Assembly (NCBI RefSeq): GCF_004769235.1
Contig: NZ_RQFG01000005.1
Span: forward strand, 1-64,000
Length of the DNA: 64,000 nucleotides
DNA from: Leptospira kanakyensis
GTDB taxonomy: Bacteria > Spirochaetota > Leptospiria > Leptospirales > Leptospiraceae
Reading direction: 5' to 3'
The notes below the pieces were generated by a model. It was given only the letters and a program-made list of their open reading frames with translations, was not told the origin of the DNA and made no database searches. The position numbers and the translations under genes were made by a program. Positions within the stretch are counted from its first letter, which is position 1. Every line of letters begins with the position of its first letter. This document shows positions 28,903 to 39,776 of this stretch, one piece after another.

Positions 28903-29457
28903 ATGAAGACTCGTTTGCTGTTCATGTTTACACTATTTTCGTTAACATTTGTTAACTGTTTTTATGGGGTTGCAAGATTCGGATCTACGGAATGGGTAGA
29001 CGAGTCCTTCGAAATTACCGAAGAACGAAAAATTTTTAAACATGCTTCTGACTTTCGTAACCCACCCGTTTATTCCAAAGCAGATATCATTGCCAAATGG
29101 GGGGAACCATCTACTTCAGGGAAAGAAGCAGTTTGCGATTATATCGCTTACAGGGACGGGTTCGAGTGGAATATCATCGGCGCCATGATTTGGATCATAC
29201 CCATCCCTCTTTTGATTTTACCTACCGGTTTTGATTATGTAAGAATCTACTTCAAAGAAGAAAAAAGTGTGGGACTCACAACAGCCCACTATGCAGAAAC
29301 GCATGCCATTGGTTATGGATGTGGTGATAACTCCTGTGGTTTCATTCGAGGACAAACTTCAGACTATAGATCTCGAAGGAAGAAACCAACGGTTTGTATG
29401 GTGGCGGAGCGACCAGAACCCCAACCCCAACCCCAACCTCATCCTACTGGCGGATGA
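28903..29457 (+). CDS. Hypothetical lipoprotein with Pro-Gln repeat tail
   Basis: A 184-residue predicted lipoprotein, signal peptide ending FVNC. The mature part contains a hydrophobic segment (IIGAMIWIIPIPLLILPTGF) and a Cys-containing region near GYGCGDNSCGF. The C terminus is a PQPQPQPHP tail encoded by three tandem CCCCAA hexamers (29419-29436). No family is recognised. It converges with another lipoprotein gene 35 bases away. Confidence 0.7.
   Translation: MKTRLLFMFTLFSLTFVNCFYGVARFGSTEWVDESFEITEERKIFKHASDFRNPPVYSKADIIAKWGEPSTSGKEAVCDYIAYRDGFEWNIIGAMIWIIPIPLLILPTGFDYVRIYFKEEKSVGLTTAHYAETHAIGYGCGDNSCGFIRGQTSDYRSRRKKPTVCMVAERPEPQPQPQPHPTGG
29419..29436. repeat. (CCCCAA)3 hexamer repeat inside a lipoprotein gene
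   Basis: Three exact tandem CCCCAA units encode alternating Pro-Gln near the C terminus of the lipoprotein. The complementary strand reads (TTGGGG)3 followed by TTCTGG and preceded by GG, so it offers four G runs. Unit changes would keep the reading frame. Confidence 0.8.
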
Positions 29458-29492
29458 ACTCTCTAAAATACAATAGAATGTATCTGTTAACT

Positions 29493-30134
29493 CTACAATT
29501 CAATCATATCACGACTGAGGGATAACATCTTTTCTAAGAAAAGAGGGTTTTCTTTACAATCGTTTACGAAATCCGTTTCAAACGCTTCCACTAACAGGCG
29601 TATGGAGGCGTTAGAGATAGCGTCATTACCTCCTCCATCAAATGATTTGGAAACAATCGGCAATACAATGTAAAAAGGAATCGTTAACCAGGAAATAATC
29701 CTTCTTCCTCGGATTGGGTAGGTATAATCTCGGATAATTGTTCTATTTTCTTTGTCATAGATGGTAAAGGTGACACTGGAATGGGATTCTTCAAAAGAGG
29801 GAAATACACCGAATGTGATAAGGAATAGAACTACAGAGATTCCGGCGTGATTGTATCCTGTTGTTGTTGTGTATGTTAAATCTAATTTGGATGTTTTGCT
29901 TAAAACAAATAATTTTGATTTTGCCAATTCATACTCTACAACCGATGAATTGTATAAATTTGTTTTCCCACCTTCCTCGGAACGAATCAGATTGAATCTG
30001 ATCTTTCCTTTCATCGAAGTATCGTTTGTATGAACACTCGGAGAGTTTTTTTTCGCTAATGAAAAATAGTGTAAATTACAAGAGAGAATGAAAGTGAAAA
30101 TAAAAACTAGATTTACATTTAAAAATAATTTCAT
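29493..30134 (-). CDS. Hypothetical lipoprotein
   Basis: A 213-residue protein with signal peptide ending FILSC, so a likely lipoprotein. A hydrophobic segment near residues 90-110 (GISVVLFLITFGVFPSF) and another near 150-163 suggest a partly membrane-embedded protein. No known family is recognised. The ATG at 30134 gives a standard signal sequence. It has its own upstream region, next to two hairpins that follow the gamma carbonic anhydrase gene. Confidence 0.65.
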   Translation of the reverse strand: MKLFLNVNLVFIFTFILSCNLHYFSLAKKNSPSVHTNDTSMKGKIRFNLIRSEEGGKTNLYNSSVVEYELAKSKLFVLSKTSKLDLTYTTTTGYNHAGISVVLFLITFGVFPSFEESHSSVTFTIYDKENRTIIRDYTYPIRGRRIISWLTIPFYIVLPIVSKSFDGGGNDAISNASIRLLVEAFETDFVNDCKENPLFLEKMLSLSRDMIEL

Positions 30135-30241
30135 GGTTCCCTATGTTTTGCAACTACGCATAACCTAGTGCAAGCTGATTTCAAAGATAAGGTAAGAATT
30201 GACACCAACCAATGGCTGCACAAGGGATAGAAGCGGAAATC

Positions 30242-30302
30242 CTTATCGCAGAATGCGATAAGATTGGAGCGAATAGCCCGGTCCCTTTCCTTTAGGAAAG
30301 GG
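30242..30302. terminator. Two adjacent hairpins after the gamma carbonic anhydrase gene
   Basis: CTTATCGCA/TGCGATAAG (30242-30250, 30254-30262) and CCCTTTCC/GGAAAGGG (30283-30290, 30295-30302) are two perfect stems with loops of 3 and 4 bases. The second spans the stop codon of the minus-strand carbonic anhydrase gene. Neither is followed by a clear T tract, so factor-dependent termination or RNA 3' end protection is as likely as intrinsic termination. Confidence 0.5.
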
Positions 30303-30825
30303 ATGTGCCCCCAATTCCTTCCGCCCGATAGTTTTCTTTATACTTCGCATAGTTGTTTGCCGTGCGGGTGATGATCTCCCTATCTTTGTCTGTGATGTCT
30401 CGGATGATTTTGGCCGGGCTACCCATAATGAGAACTCCCGGGGGAATTTTTTTTCCAGGGGGAACGAGGGAGCCTGCACCCACAAAAGACCATTCCCCAA
30501 TTTCCACATCATCCATAAGCATAGCCCCCATCCCCACAAAACTATGGTCTTTCAAAACACAACCGTGGATGGTTGCATGGTGGCCAATGGATACATAATC
30601 CCCAATCGTGACAGGATACAAATCTCTTGCCACATGTACGAGAGTCATGTCTTGGATGTTCACATGTTTGCCAATAGTGATGGTATTTACGTCACCACGA
30701 AGCACGCATTGGAACCAAATGGAGGACTCTTCGCCAATCGTGACTTTTCCAAGTACATCAGCTGAGGGTGCCACCCAGGCCGTAGGGTGGAGGGAAGGTG
30801 TGTGGCCTTGGAAAGAACGGATCAT
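30292..30825 (-). CDS. Gamma-class carbonic anhydrase-like hexapeptide protein
   Basis: A 177-residue left-handed beta-helix protein with repeated hexapeptides. The zinc-ligand histidines appear in LVHVARD and [10 protein letters not shown], as in gamma carbonic anhydrases and the YrdA/PaaY branch. The chosen start is ATG 30825, beginning [10 protein letters not shown], because homologues begin near there; an in-frame ATG at 30942 would add 39 residues unlike the family. No strong ribosome site supports either. It is divergent from sucB. Activity on CO2 is not certain for this branch. Confidence 0.82.
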   Translation of the reverse strand: MIRSFQGHTPSLHPTAWVAPSADVLGKVTIGEESSIWFQCVLRGDVNTITIGKHVNIQDMTLVHVARDLYPVTIGDYVSIGHHATIHGCVLKDHSFVGMGAMLMDDVEIGEWSFVGAGSLVPPGKKIPPGVLIMGSPAKIIRDITDKDREIITRTANNYAKYKENYRAEGIGGTSLS

Positions 30826-30982
30826 ACTTGCTAAACATCGGGGAACGAACTGAAACTCAAGGTCTTTTCGTTTTTCCGCTTGCGTTTTTACCTTCGCGCA
30901 AGTTACCGTAGTCTTAGATTCAAATGGGATCTCTCTCCTCAAAAACGCTATTTTTCTCTAAAAACCTGCCAAGGAATATTTC

Positions 30983-32206
30983 ATGCCAATAGATATCAAA
31001 GTCCCCGAGATGGGGGAATCCGTAACCGAAGCAACCATCAGTGCTTGGACCAAAAAAGAAGGCGATGCCGTAAAAGTAGACGAAGTGCTCGCTATTTTAG
31101 AAACAGACAAAGTCTCATTAGAGATTCCTGCTCCCACTTCCGGGGTTTTGAAATCCATCACCAAAAAGGTGGGAGATGTGGTTCATGTGCGTGATATCAT
31201 GGGCACCATTGAAGAAGGTGCTGTGGCTTCGGCTCCTGCTAGTTCCAGCGCTCCCGCTCCGAAAGCAGAAACACCAAGTGCCCAACCTAACACAGGAAAA
31301 GTGAACGAAGAACTTCCTCCTGCGGCCCGCAAACTCATCGAAGAAAATAAGTTAGACGCCTCCAAAATTACAGGGACTGGCCGCAACGGACAAATCACAA
31401 AAGAAGATGTCATCCTCTTTATGGAAAAAGGTGGCGCTAGTGCCTCTGCACCTAAGGCTGCAAGTCCTGAGATTCCAAAAGCGGTTGTCGTTTCTGCAAA
31501 TGCAGGTCCTAGAGAAACTGTGGTTCCGATGACGAAACTTCGCCAAACAATTGCGAATAGACTCGTGAGTGCGCAACACACGGCAGCCATCCTCACTACG
31601 TTCAACGAAGTGGATATGTCTCCGATTATGGAACTTCGCAATAAATACAAAGACAAGTTCAAAGAAACTCACGGTGTGGGTCTTGGATTCATGTCTCTTT
31701 TTACCAAAGCAGTAGTTGCTGCTCTCAAAGCTTATCCAGCCATCAATGCAGAAATCCGCGGAACAGACATCGTCTACAAAAACTTCTATGATATCGGAGT
31801 GGCTGTGGGTGGACCGAAAGGACTTGTGGTTCCCATTGTTCGTAACGCCGACTTACTCAGTTTTGCAGGTGTGGAACAAGAGATCGCAAGACTTGCTGGC
31901 AAAGTGAAAGACGGCAAAATCTCTCTCGAAGATATGGAAGGGGGAACTTTCTCCATCTCCAACGGTGGTGTTTATGGATCGATGATGTCGACTCCCATCC
32001 TCAATCCTCCACAATCAGGAATTCTCGGAATGCACAATATCGTCAAACGCGCGGTAGTTGTGAATGATCAAATTGTCATTCGTCCTATGATGTATCTCGC
32101 TCTTTCTTACGACCACAGAATCGTGGATGGAAAAGAAGCGGTTCAGTTCCTTGTGAAAATCAAAGAAATGGTAGAGGATCCAACTAGACTCCTCTTTGAG
32201 GTATAA
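30983..32206 (+). CDS. sucB: Dihydrolipoyllysine succinyltransferase (E2 of 2-oxoglutarate dehydrogenase)
   Basis: A 407-residue E2 subunit. The lipoyl domain (1-75) has the lysine in ETDKVSLE, an Ala/Pro-rich linker follows, then the E1/E3-binding domain ([21 protein letters not shown], about 113-133), and the catalytic acyltransferase with [13 protein letters not shown] near the C terminus. It transfers the succinyl group to CoA. AAGGAA precedes the ATG. It is first in the operon sucB-lpdA-sucA, with the E3 gene 7 bases on. Confidence 0.96.
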   Translation: MPIDIKVPEMGESVTEATISAWTKKEGDAVKVDEVLAILETDKVSLEIPAPTSGVLKSITKKVGDVVHVRDIMGTIEEGAVASAPASSSAPAPKAETPSAQPNTGKVNEELPPAARKLIEENKLDASKITGTGRNGQITKEDVILFMEKGGASASAPKAASPEIPKAVVVSANAGPRETVVPMTKLRQTIANRLVSAQHTAAILTTFNEVDMSPIMELRNKYKDKFKETHGVGLGFMSLFTKAVVAALKAYPAINAEIRGTDIVYKNFYDIGVAVGGPKGLVVPIVRNADLLSFAGVEQEIARLAGKVKDGKISLEDMEGGTFSISNGGVYGSMMSTPILNPPQSGILGMHNIVKRAVVVNDQIVIRPMMYLALSYDHRIVDGKEAVQFLVKIKEMVEDPTRLLFEV

Positions 32207-32213
32207 GGAATTT

Positions 32214-33620
32214 ATGGAACAATATGATATCATTGTCATTGGTGCAGGTCCTGGTGGGTATGTGGCTGCGGTTCGCGCGGCCCAACTCGGCAAAAAAGTA
32301 GCCATCATTGAAAAAAGAAAAACTCTCGGGGGGACATGTCTCAACGTAGGTTGTATCCCTTCCAAAGCCCTTCTCGACTCTTCTGAAGAATATCACAAAA
32401 CCAAACACAAATTAGCGGATCACGGAATCTCCGTGAAAGATGTCAAAATCGACATCGCTAAGATGATGGCTCGTAAAGACAAAGTAGTAAGTGAAGTGAC
32501 ATCTGGTGTTGATTACCTGATGAAAAAAAACAAAATCACTCGTTACTTGGGTCACGCAACTTTTGTTTCTAAAACAGAAGTTTCTATCACGGCAGAAGAT
32601 GGAAAAAAAGAATCCATCTCTGGAACAAATATCATCATTGCTACCGGATCGACTCCGATTGAAATCCCTCCCCTTCCTGTGGATGGAAAAAATATTGTTA
32701 CCTCTGACCACGCCATTGGTTTGGATTCCGTTCCCGAACACCTCATCATTGTGGGTGCCGGAGTGATTGGTCTCGAACTCGGATCGGTATGGTTACGACT
32801 TGGTGCGAAAGTCACTGTGGTGGAACTCATGCCACGACTTTTCGGAACTGCTGACCAAGCCATTGCCAGTCTAGCAGAACGATTGTTAACCCAACAGGGG
32901 ATCAACTTTCTCTTTGAAACCAAAGTGCACGGTGCTAAGGTCAAAGGCAAAAAAGTAGAAGTGGAAATCGAAGGCAAAGACGGCAAAAAAACCATTCTCG
33001 AAGGAGACAAGGTTCTTGTTTCCATTGGTCGCCGTCCGAACACAGATGGACTCGGTGCCAAAGAAATTGGTGTCGAGATGACAGACCGTGGTCGTGTCAA
33101 AGTTGAACAGAATCAATTCAAAACCAACATTCCTAATATTTATGCCATTGGAGATGTGGTGGATGGCCCCATGCTTGCTCACAAAGCAGAAGACGAAGGG
33201 ATTGCCGTTGCCGAACTCATTTGTGGAAAGTATGGCCATGTAAATTACAAAGCCATTCCTTGGATCGTTTACACTTGGCCAGAAGTGGCTTGGGTAGGGC
33301 TTGGTGAAGAAGAACTCAAAGCCAAAGGCATCGAATACAAAGTGGGTAAGTACATGTTCAAACCCAATGCTCGTGCCAAAGCCATGAACGAAACCGATGG
33401 ACAAGTGAAAGTCATTGCCGACAAAAAAACGGATAAACTCCTCGGGGTTTATATCGTAGGTCCAAGAGCGTCTGATATGATTGCCGAAGCTGCGATTGCT
33501 TTTGAATTTGGTGCCAGTGCGGAAGACATTGCTCGTTCTACACATGCCCACCCCACTCTTTCTGAAGTACTTCGGGAAGCGGCGATGGATGCTGATGCGA
33601 AATGGTCCATCCATTCGTAA
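32214..33620 (+). CDS. lpdA: Dihydrolipoyl dehydrogenase (E3)
   Basis: A 468-residue FAD enzyme that reoxidises the lipoyl group with NAD. FAD-binding [19 protein letters not shown], the redox disulphide [13 protein letters not shown], the NAD fold [15 protein letters not shown] and the C-terminal HAHPTLSE with the catalytic His are all present. ATG 32214 has AAGGAA just upstream; an in-frame TTG at 32196 overlaps sucB and is unlikely. Since it sits between sucB and sucA, it serves the 2-oxoglutarate complex and may be shared with others. Confidence 0.96.
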   Translation: MEQYDIIVIGAGPGGYVAAVRAAQLGKKVAIIEKRKTLGGTCLNVGCIPSKALLDSSEEYHKTKHKLADHGISVKDVKIDIAKMMARKDKVVSEVTSGVDYLMKKNKITRYLGHATFVSKTEVSITAEDGKKESISGTNIIIATGSTPIEIPPLPVDGKNIVTSDHAIGLDSVPEHLIIVGAGVIGLELGSVWLRLGAKVTVVELMPRLFGTADQAIASLAERLLTQQGINFLFETKVHGAKVKGKKVEVEIEGKDGKKTILEGDKVLVSIGRRPNTDGLGAKEIGVEMTDRGRVKVEQNQFKTNIPNIYAIGDVVDGPMLAHKAEDEGIAVAELICGKYGHVNYKAIPWIVYTWPEVAWVGLGEEELKAKGIEYKVGKYMFKPNARAKAMNETDGQVKVIADKKTDKLLGVYIVGPRASDMIAEAAIAFEFGASAEDIARSTHAHPTLSEVLREAAMDADAKWSIHS

Positions 33621-33654
33621 TTTAACTGTTGTTTTGTTGTTTTAGGGAGAGTAT

Positions 33655-36426
33655 ATGACAACCGACCAGATGATGAGTTTATACGGCGATAACGTCGTAT
33701 TATTGGAAGAGTATTACAAACAATTCAAAGAAGATCCGCAAAGTCTCTCAAAAGACTGGATCGACTTTTTTGGGGAACTTGAAAGGACTTCCCTGTCTAG
33801 TAATGGAACAAGTAACGGGAACGGATTTAACGGAAATGGATATGTCAACTATGCATCCACCGAACACCGAAAAGGTTCTTCACTCAGCGACTTCGGGATC
33901 ATCAACCTTCTCAATGCTTACAGAAGACAAGGTCACTTAGCGGCAAACCTCGACCCACTCGGAATCAACAAACCAAACCGCGAATTCATCGATCTCAAAA
34001 TTGGCGCACTCAAACAAAGTGACTTAGAAACAGAAGTGGATTCTGGAATTGCCAATCTTGGGAAAGCAAAACTAAAAGACGTCATCGATTGGTTTGAAAA
34101 AACCTACTGCGGATCCATCGGTTGTGAACACTACTACCTTGTGAACGATGAGGAACGTGAGTGGTTACAAAATCGTATGGAACCTCTTGCCAACAACGAA
34201 CCTATTAGCAAAAAAACTGCCTTACGTTTGTTTGAAAAACTTTACCAAGCTGATAGTTTTGAAAACTTCCTCGCCAAAAAATTCGTAGGGAAAAAGCGAT
34301 TTTCCCTCGAAGGTGGGGAAACCATGATCCCTATGCTTGATACCCTTGTGGAAGAAGCAGGTGGTCATAAAATGGATGCCCTTGTGATTGGTATGGCACA
34401 TAGGGGACGTTTGAATGTTCTTGTGAATATCATTCGTAAACCAGCGGGCCTTATCTTTGCTGAGTTCGAAGAAAAACTAAACCCAGGGCAACTTGGTTAT
34501 GCAGATGTTAAATACCATCTTGGGTATTCGAACAATGTCATGACCCATTACGGAAAAGAAGTCAAACTCTCTCTTGCCTTCAACCCTTCTCACTTAGAAG
34601 CCGTAGACCCTGTGATCTTTGGATCGGTTCGTGCCCGCCAAGAAATGGCAAAAGACGTAGACCGTTCTAAGTTTATGCCTGTGGCCATCCACGGGGATGC
34701 TGCCTTTGCCGGACAAGGTGTGGTGGCAGAAACTCTCAACATGATGAACCTAGATGGTTATACGGTGGGGGGAACTTTCCATATTGTGATCAATAACCAA
34801 ATTGGATTTACCACTCTTCCTAGCGAATCCAGATCTACCTTGTATGCAACAGACCTTGCCAAAGGTTTCCAAGTCCCTATTTTCCATGTGAACGGAGATG
34901 ATCCGGAAGCCACTTACCGAGTCACAAAACTTGCGTTAGAATACCGTCAAAAATTCAAAAAAGATGTGATCATCGATCTTATCTGTTACAGAAGGCTTGG
35001 ACATAACGAAACAGATGAACCAACCTTCACACAACCACAGATGTATGATATCATCAAAAAACATCCCAAAACCATCAAACTTTATGAAGAGAAATTATTG
35101 CAACGTGGGGACATCACTCAAGATGAAATCCAGTTCATTAAAGATGGGATTGCCCAAGGCCTCGAAGATTCTTTCCAACAAGCCAAAGAAAAAGACACTC
35201 GGATCACAGTCGATACACTGGGTGGGGTTTGGTCTAGATACACAAAAGAACCTTTGGATTCCGATGTCCATACCCAACTCCTCCAACAACAATTAGGTGG
35301 AATTGTCAAAGCAGTCACCACACTTCCTGAAGGTTATACAGCCAATCCAAAACACATTAAAGTTTTGGAAGACCGTAAAAAGATGGGAGCTGGGGAATTA
35401 CCAATTGATTGGGGTTTTGCAGAATCACTCTCCTTTGGATCCATTTTGGAAAACGGATTTCCGATTCGCCTCGGGGGACAAGATGCACAAAGGGGAACTT
35501 TTTCTCATAGACATGCGACTCTTTCCGATATTGCCAATGGGAAAAAACTCACCCTTCTCAATCATATCAGCGACAAACAAGCCAAGATAGAAATTGTAAA
35601 CTCCTCTCTTTCTGAATATTCCTGCCTCGGATTTGAGTATGGTTATTCCCTTGCCGATCCGAATAGCCTTGTGATGTGGGAAGCTCAGTTTGGTGACTTT
35701 GCAAACAACGCACAGGTGATTTTTGACCAGTTCATTTCGAGTTCAGAAATCAAATGGCAAAGGATGTCAGGTCTTGTTTGTTTACTCCCACACGGGTATG
35801 AAGGCCAAGGTCCAGAACACTCTTCTGCAAGGCTTGAAAGGTTCTTACAACTTTGTGCTCTCGACAATATCCAAGTGGCAAACCTAACAACACCGGCTCA
35901 GTATTTTCATATCCTTCGCCGCCAAATCTTACAAAGTTTTAGAAAACCGCTCATCATCATGACACCGAAGTCACTCCTTCGTTTGAAAGATGCGGCTTCT
36001 AGTTTGGAAGACATCACAACGGGTGCATTTAGAAAAATCCTTCCTGATCCAGTGGCAAAACCTGAAAAAGTGGAGAAGTTACTTTTCTGTTCGGGAAAAG
36101 TATACTACGACATACGTAAGGCGATCGATGCCCAAAAACTGGAAAACGTGGCGGTGGTTCGTATCGAACAACTTTACCCGTTCCCAGAAAACCATATCAA
36201 ACAAATGATCACCAGTTACGGAAAACTGAAAAAGTTTGTATGGGTACAAGAAGAACCAAAAAACCAAGGTGCTTGGTTCTTTGTTCGAGATCGAATTGAA
36301 GCGGTGATGCCGGAAAACAAACGCCTCCATTACGCAGGTCGTTCTGAGTTCCCAAGCCCTGCTTGTGGTCACGTGGTCACTCACTTAAAAGAACAAGAAG
36401 ATTTAGTAAAGGATGCTTTATCTTAA
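33655..36426 (+). CDS. sucA: 2-Oxoglutarate dehydrogenase E1 component
   Basis: A 923-residue thiamine diphosphate enzyme that decarboxylates 2-oxoglutarate and passes the succinyl group to E2. Recognisable are the N-terminal [45 protein letters not shown], the ThDP/Mg region, and [20 protein letters not shown] in the transketolase-like domain. Length is normal. A Ser/Asn/Gly-rich stretch at about 45-65 is a linker. GGGAGAG precedes the ATG. It is last in the operon, followed by a strong terminator. Confidence 0.97.
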   Translation: MTTDQMMSLYGDNVVLLEEYYKQFKEDPQSLSKDWIDFFGELERTSLSSNGTSNGNGFNGNGYVNYASTEHRKGSSLSDFGIINLLNAYRRQGHLAANLDPLGINKPNREFIDLKIGALKQSDLETEVDSGIANLGKAKLKDVIDWFEKTYCGSIGCEHYYLVNDEEREWLQNRMEPLANNEPISKKTALRLFEKLYQADSFENFLAKKFVGKKRFSLEGGETMIPMLDTLVEEAGGHKMDALVIGMAHRGRLNVLVNIIRKPAGLIFAEFEEKLNPGQLGYADVKYHLGYSNNVMTHYGKEVKLSLAFNPSHLEAVDPVIFGSVRARQEMAKDVDRSKFMPVAIHGDAAFAGQGVVAETLNMMNLDGYTVGGTFHIVINNQIGFTTLPSESRSTLYATDLAKGFQVPIFHVNGDDPEATYRVTKLALEYRQKFKKDVIIDLICYRRLGHNETDEPTFTQPQMYDIIKKHPKTIKLYEEKLLQRGDITQDEIQFIKDGIAQGLEDSFQQAKEKDTRITVDTLGGVWSRYTKEPLDSDVHTQLLQQQLGGIVKAVTTLPEGYTANPKHIKVLEDRKKMGAGELPIDWGFAESLSFGSILENGFPIRLGGQDAQRGTFSHRHATLSDIANGKKLTLLNHISDKQAKIEIVNSSLSEYSCLGFEYGYSLADPNSLVMWEAQFGDFANNAQVIFDQFISSSEIKWQRMSGLVCLLPHGYEGQGPEHSSARLERFLQLCALDNIQVANLTTPAQYFHILRRQILQSFRKPLIIMTPKSLLRLKDAASSLEDITTGAFRKILPDPVAKPEKVEKLLFCSGKVYYDIRKAIDAQKLENVAVVRIEQLYPFPENHIKQMITSYGKLKKFVWVQEEPKNQGAWFFVRDRIEAVMPENKRLHYAGRSEFPSPACGHVVTHLKEQEDLVKDALS

Positions 36427-36473
36427 AAGATAAAACATCCGAATCTAAGGACAGATCAATTGTTTTGAATGAG

Positions 36474-36509
36474 AAACCTTGAGAGAAATCTCAAGGTTTT
36501 TTATTTTAA
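36474..36509 (+). terminator. Intrinsic terminator of sucB-lpdA-sucA
   Basis: AAACCTTGAGA (36474-36484) and TCTCAAGGTTT (36489-36499) form an 11-bp perfect stem closed by a GAAA tetraloop, followed by TTTTTTATTTT counting from the stem end. It lies 48 bases after the sucA stop. It may also weakly terminate the convergent operon ending at 36506. Confidence 0.92.
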
Positions 36510-37279
36510 GGATTAGGATTTGCTGGTGTGGTTAGAGCTTCTAATGATCCGCTCAAAACCCCTTTGGCTGAAGTGACATCATAATCAAAAATATGAATTT
36601 TAGGTTCTGGTTCGGGGAGTTTTTTCCGTTTGTTCATTTGTTTATCAGGATTTTTTCCCAGAATTAAAGTTAGGTGATTTTTCGAGGAGTTATAGATCAA
36701 CTTTCGAAAATGAAATCCAAGAGGGAGGACAGTTTGTAAACCACTGGTTTCAGGATCAAAAAGATAAACCAATTTATGATCCTTATAATTCAAAACCCCA
36801 TCCAAATTACTATCTTCTGTCACGGCAAGGATGATGATTTTTTTCTCCAAAGAAAGAACATCTTCTTTAGGATCATCGATTGTGTTCGAAACTGTTTTTT
36901 TGGCAAAGTCTCCCACAAAAAAATCCCAAATGTAAACATCATGTGGGAAAAGTTTTTGCACCTTTCCATCTTTTAAATTGATAGAATATAAATTTCTAGC
37001 GTGAGATAAAATCCCATCAGGACCAAACCCACCAGACTCAGTCACAAGACCATGGGGATAGATAAAGTATTGTTTCCAATAGATCTTTCCATTCCCATCT
37101 TCTAAATCCAAAGTATCCGATGGTTCGGGAGTGTTATCTTTTTCTTTAGACTCGGGAGTTTCTACTGTAACTTCATACCCATCGTCATAGAGGCGCCAAC
37201 TTTTAGATAAACTAAAAGTAAGCACCGCAAGGATGAGTAAAAAAAATAGAAATACTCCGACTCTAAACTTTTCCATCAT
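36506..37279 (-). CDS. Hypothetical membrane-anchored protein
   Basis: A 257-residue protein with one N-terminal membrane segment (about 8-26) and an extracytoplasmic domain. After an acidic Pro/Glu linker come repeated short strand motifs ([46 protein letters not shown]) that look like blades of a small beta propeller. No named family is recognised. Its start overlaps the aminotransferase stop by 4 bases, so it is the last gene of the minus-strand operon and may be functionally tied to it. Confidence 0.65.
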   Translation of the reverse strand: MMEKFRVGVFLFFLLILAVLTFSLSKSWRLYDDGYEVTVETPESKEKDNTPEPSDTLDLEDGNGKIYWKQYFIYPHGLVTESGGFGPDGILSHARNLYSINLKDGKVQKLFPHDVYIWDFFVGDFAKKTVSNTIDDPKEDVLSLEKKIIILAVTEDSNLDGVLNYKDHKLVYLFDPETSGLQTVLPLGFHFRKLIYNSSKNHLTLILGKNPDKQMNKRKKLPEPEPKIHIFDYDVTSAKGVLSGSLEALTTPANPNP

Positions 37280-38397
37280 TTGGTCGCGTTATAGGCTCTT
37301 ATCGCGCTAAACACTTCATCAAGCTCTGAATCTGTCATATAAGCAAACAGAGGGAAGTTCAGAACAGATTTAGAGATTCTAGCTGCATTTCCATCCTTTC
37401 CAAATCTTTCGATTAAATATGGTTTTGCACCTGGTTGGTCAGACATAGCCCCTGGATAGATATTTCCAAATCCAATTCCTTTGTCTTTAAGAACAGCTTC
37501 GATTTTCGGACGAACTTCTGGATCCACCAAAGTCACGTTACAGTATCCGTTTTCCTCATACCCTTTAGGTGGTTGGATGACACCAATTCCAAGACCTGGA
37601 AGTTCTTTGTAGTATACGTTTTGTGATTTTTTACGAGAATCAATTCTTGTTTGCAGATGTTTTAAAGATAAATTTAAAAAAGCAGCTTGCAGGGAATCAA
37701 GTCTTGAGTTCCAACCCACAAGTCCATGTTCATAATGAGAAGTTCTTCCGTGGTTCACAAGGCGGCGTGTCACAATCGATAATTCTTCATCGTTTGTAAA
37801 TACAGCACCACCATCACCAGCAGCGCCTAACACCTTCGCAGGATAAAAGGAAGTCGTGGAGATAAGGGCGTCTTTGTAGATCGACTTTCCGTTGTATCTC
37901 ACTCCAAAACATTGTGCCCCGTCTTCAATGAGAGCCACGTTTTTTTCTTTGCAGAACTTACGAAGTTCTTCAATTTTTGCCGTTCCCCAGCCATACAAAT
38001 GAACCACAAGAGCAGCCTTTGGTTTTACTTTTTCAACTGCTTCCTGAAACACTTGGAAGTCCATTTGTAAGTCAACAGGATTGGTATCAATGGTATAAGG
38101 ATCACCACCCACATTCACAACGGCTTCAAAGGTAGCCCAGAAAGTAGAATCTGGTAACAAAACTTTATCACCACGACCAACTCCGACCGCACGAAGAGCG
38201 AGTTGTAAAGCATCAGTTCCATTGGCACAACCAATGGCATACTTTGTTTCTGCAAAGGAAGCAAGACCCGCTTCTAAATCGGTCACTTCGTTTCCACCGA
38301 TAAACTGTGCGTTTACGGACATGGACTTTACTTTTTCATTCCAGGTGTCCAAAAATCCTGGTTCAAATCGTTTGATATCTATAAATGGAACTGCCAT
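37276..38397 (-). CDS. DegT/DnrJ/EryC1-family aminotransferase
   Basis: A 373-residue PLP enzyme of the sugar aminotransferase fold. [15 protein letters not shown] binds phosphate, IEDGAQCFG holds the PLP aspartate, and the catalytic lysine is K188 in SFYPAKVLG. Such enzymes usually aminate nucleotide-linked keto sugars for surface polysaccharides. No other sugar-nucleotide gene lies next to it, so the substrate is unknown. It lies in the bactofilin-pdxA operon and overlaps the following gene by 4 bases. Confidence 0.9.
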   Translation of the reverse strand: MAVPFIDIKRFEPGFLDTWNEKVKSMSVNAQFIGGNEVTDLEAGLASFAETKYAIGCANGTDALQLALRAVGVGRGDKVLLPDSTFWATFEAVVNVGGDPYTIDTNPVDLQMDFQVFQEAVEKVKPKAALVVHLYGWGTAKIEELRKFCKEKNVALIEDGAQCFGVRYNGKSIYKDALISTTSFYPAKVLGAAGDGGAVFTNDEELSIVTRRLVNHGRTSHYEHGLVGWNSRLDSLQAAFLNLSLKHLQTRIDSRKKSQNVYYKELPGLGIGVIQPPKGYEENGYCNVTLVDPEVRPKIEAVLKDKGIGFGNIYPGAMSDQPGAKPYLIERFGKDGNAARISKSVLNFPLFAYMTDSELDEVFSAIRAYNATK

Positions 38398-38409
38398 TGT
38401 ATGCCCTTT

Positions 38410-38835
38410 TTATTTACTTATTGTGAAAATTTGATGAAGCCAACCATTGAACTCTTTGGAATACATAGTCCAAAGAAAAAATAATGCCCAATACAGAACC
38501 GTCCCATAAGCAAGTGCAGGGATCAAGGTTTTACTTAAGTTATTGGATGCGGAATAATAAATTCGAATGAGAACGAGAGGCCATAAAAAAAATAAAAATA
38601 CGTAGATTGAATTTCCCATAGCGGAAATCCAAAGGAGAATCTCTGCTTTAGGATTTTCCTTCCAACGTGCGACCCCTTCCCAAAATTCAGGAAAGAACTG
38701 AACCAAATAAAAACAAAACACGAGAAAGAAAAAAAACTTCCAATGGGATTCCAAATCTCTCCGGAAAAGAGTGAGAAGGAGGCCCACAAACCAAATGAAA
38801 AGAACCGGAAAGGCAACAACTTCCAATAGTGTCAT
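38410..38835 (-). CDS. Hypothetical membrane protein
   Basis: A 141-residue protein with about four hydrophobic helices and aromatic-rich loops (RRDLESHWKFFFFL, EFWEGVARWKENPKAE). No family is recognised. Its start overlaps the pdxA stop by 4 bases, indicating translational coupling, and the aminotransferase gene follows after 12 bases. A shadow frame runs through it but has no support. Confidence 0.65.
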   Translation of the reverse strand: MTLLEVVAFPVLFIWFVGLLLTLFRRDLESHWKFFFFLVFCFYLVQFFPEFWEGVARWKENPKAEILLWISAMGNSIYVFLFFLWPLVLIRIYYSASNNLSKTLIPALAYGTVLYWALFFLWTMYSKEFNGWLHQIFTISK

Positions 38836-39776
38836 GAATTTGTTTTTGTATTCTCCGTGAGTCGTTCTAAACAGGAAATCAGTCCCGTTGGATCCGCGAT
38901 CCCTTTTCCCGCAATGTCAAAGGCAGTACCATGGTCAGGGGACACTCGGGTAAAATCCAGTCCTAAGGTTATATTAACTCCCTTCTTCCCTTCAAGCAAT
39001 TTAAATGGAATGAGGCCTTGGTCGTGATAACCTGCTAAATACAAATCGTACGCGCGAGCTCCTGGCAAAAAAGCAGAATCTGCAGAAAGAGGACCTTCAA
39101 CAGAGAACTTTGCCTTTCTTAAGATTTGGGCACCGCCTGCAAGGATGGTCTTTTCTTCCTCTCCAATCTTTCCCCCTTCTCCTGCATGAGGATTGAGACC
39201 CAAATAGGCAATCTTAGGGTTTTTTAAAAACTGAGAACGAGAGAGAGCTTTGGTTAGTTCCTTCCAGGAAAACTTTTTTAATTCTTTCACCACATCCTTC
39301 AAAGGGACATGGGTGGTTAAGGGAATGACGTTTAATTTTTCCCCGGACATCATCATAAACGTAGGTCGTTTGTAATACTCTGCCAAGGTTTCTGTATGGC
39401 CTCGAAATCCTTTGATCCCTGCTTTCTGAACCCACTCTTTGGAAAGGGGCAAAGTGATGAGATCGGCTCCCAATTCCTTTTGTAAATCCATAGCCGCAAG
39501 GAGCGAATCATAGGCCATCTGACCGGATGTTTTGGAAGGTTTTCCCAGGACAAAGGAACGAGTTTTTTTAGAATCTGTCCAAGTGAGTGAATAAAATCCA
39601 GGTTCATTACTGGGTTTTGTTAAATTGGGGAGAGAAGGAATGTTTTGGTTATGGGGCCCGCGCACCAGATAGATGCGGTGGTGTTTCCCTAAGGCTAACA
39701 AATGAGGGAAGGCTGAAACCACAAGTTCGTAGTTGATACTTGTTGGATCGCCTTCCGAAATCAGAATGGTTTTCAA
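38832..39776 (-). CDS. pdxA: 4-Hydroxythreonine-4-phosphate dehydrogenase
   Basis: A 314-residue enzyme of pyridoxal phosphate synthesis (DXP-dependent route). The family motifs are clear: ISEGDPTSINYEL at the start, FRGHTETLAEYY, LNPHAGEGGKIGEEE and GYHDQGLIPFKLL with the metal-binding His/Asp, and VSPDHGTAFDIAGKG. The start codon is TTG at 39776, directly after the bactofilin stop, so translation is coupled. The length is slightly under the usual 330. Confidence 0.94.
   Translation of the reverse strand: MKTILISEGDPTSINYELVVSAFPHLLALGKHHRIYLVRGPHNQNIPSLPNLTKPSNEPGFYSLTWTDSKKTRSFVLGKPSKTSGQMAYDSLLAAMDLQKELGADLITLPLSKEWVQKAGIKGFRGHTETLAEYYKRPTFMMMSGEKLNVIPLTTHVPLKDVVKELKKFSWKELTKALSRSQFLKNPKIAYLGLNPHAGEGGKIGEEEKTILAGGAQILRKAKFSVEGPLSADSAFLPGARAYDLYLAGYHDQGLIPFKLLEGKKGVNITLGLDFTRVSPDHGTAFDIAGKGIADPTGLISCLERLTENTKTNS

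Noticed and set aside
29419..29436. CCCCAA repeats as a telomere-like chromosome end
   Set aside because: Only three units, inside a coding frame, with genes continuing on both sides.
23623..30134. Defined genomic island with integrase and attachment sites
   Set aside because: The region looks accessory by content, but there is no integrase, tRNA or flanking direct repeat to define an element.
31183..31672. 159- and 106-residue antisense ORFs inside sucB
   Set aside because: Shadows of the Ala/Pro-rich linker and catalytic domain of a well-recognised gene.
32412..33614. Long antisense and shifted ORFs inside lpdA (up to 242 residues)
   Set aside because: They are shadows of a fully supported gene and arise from its codon use; no independent ribosome site or family match.
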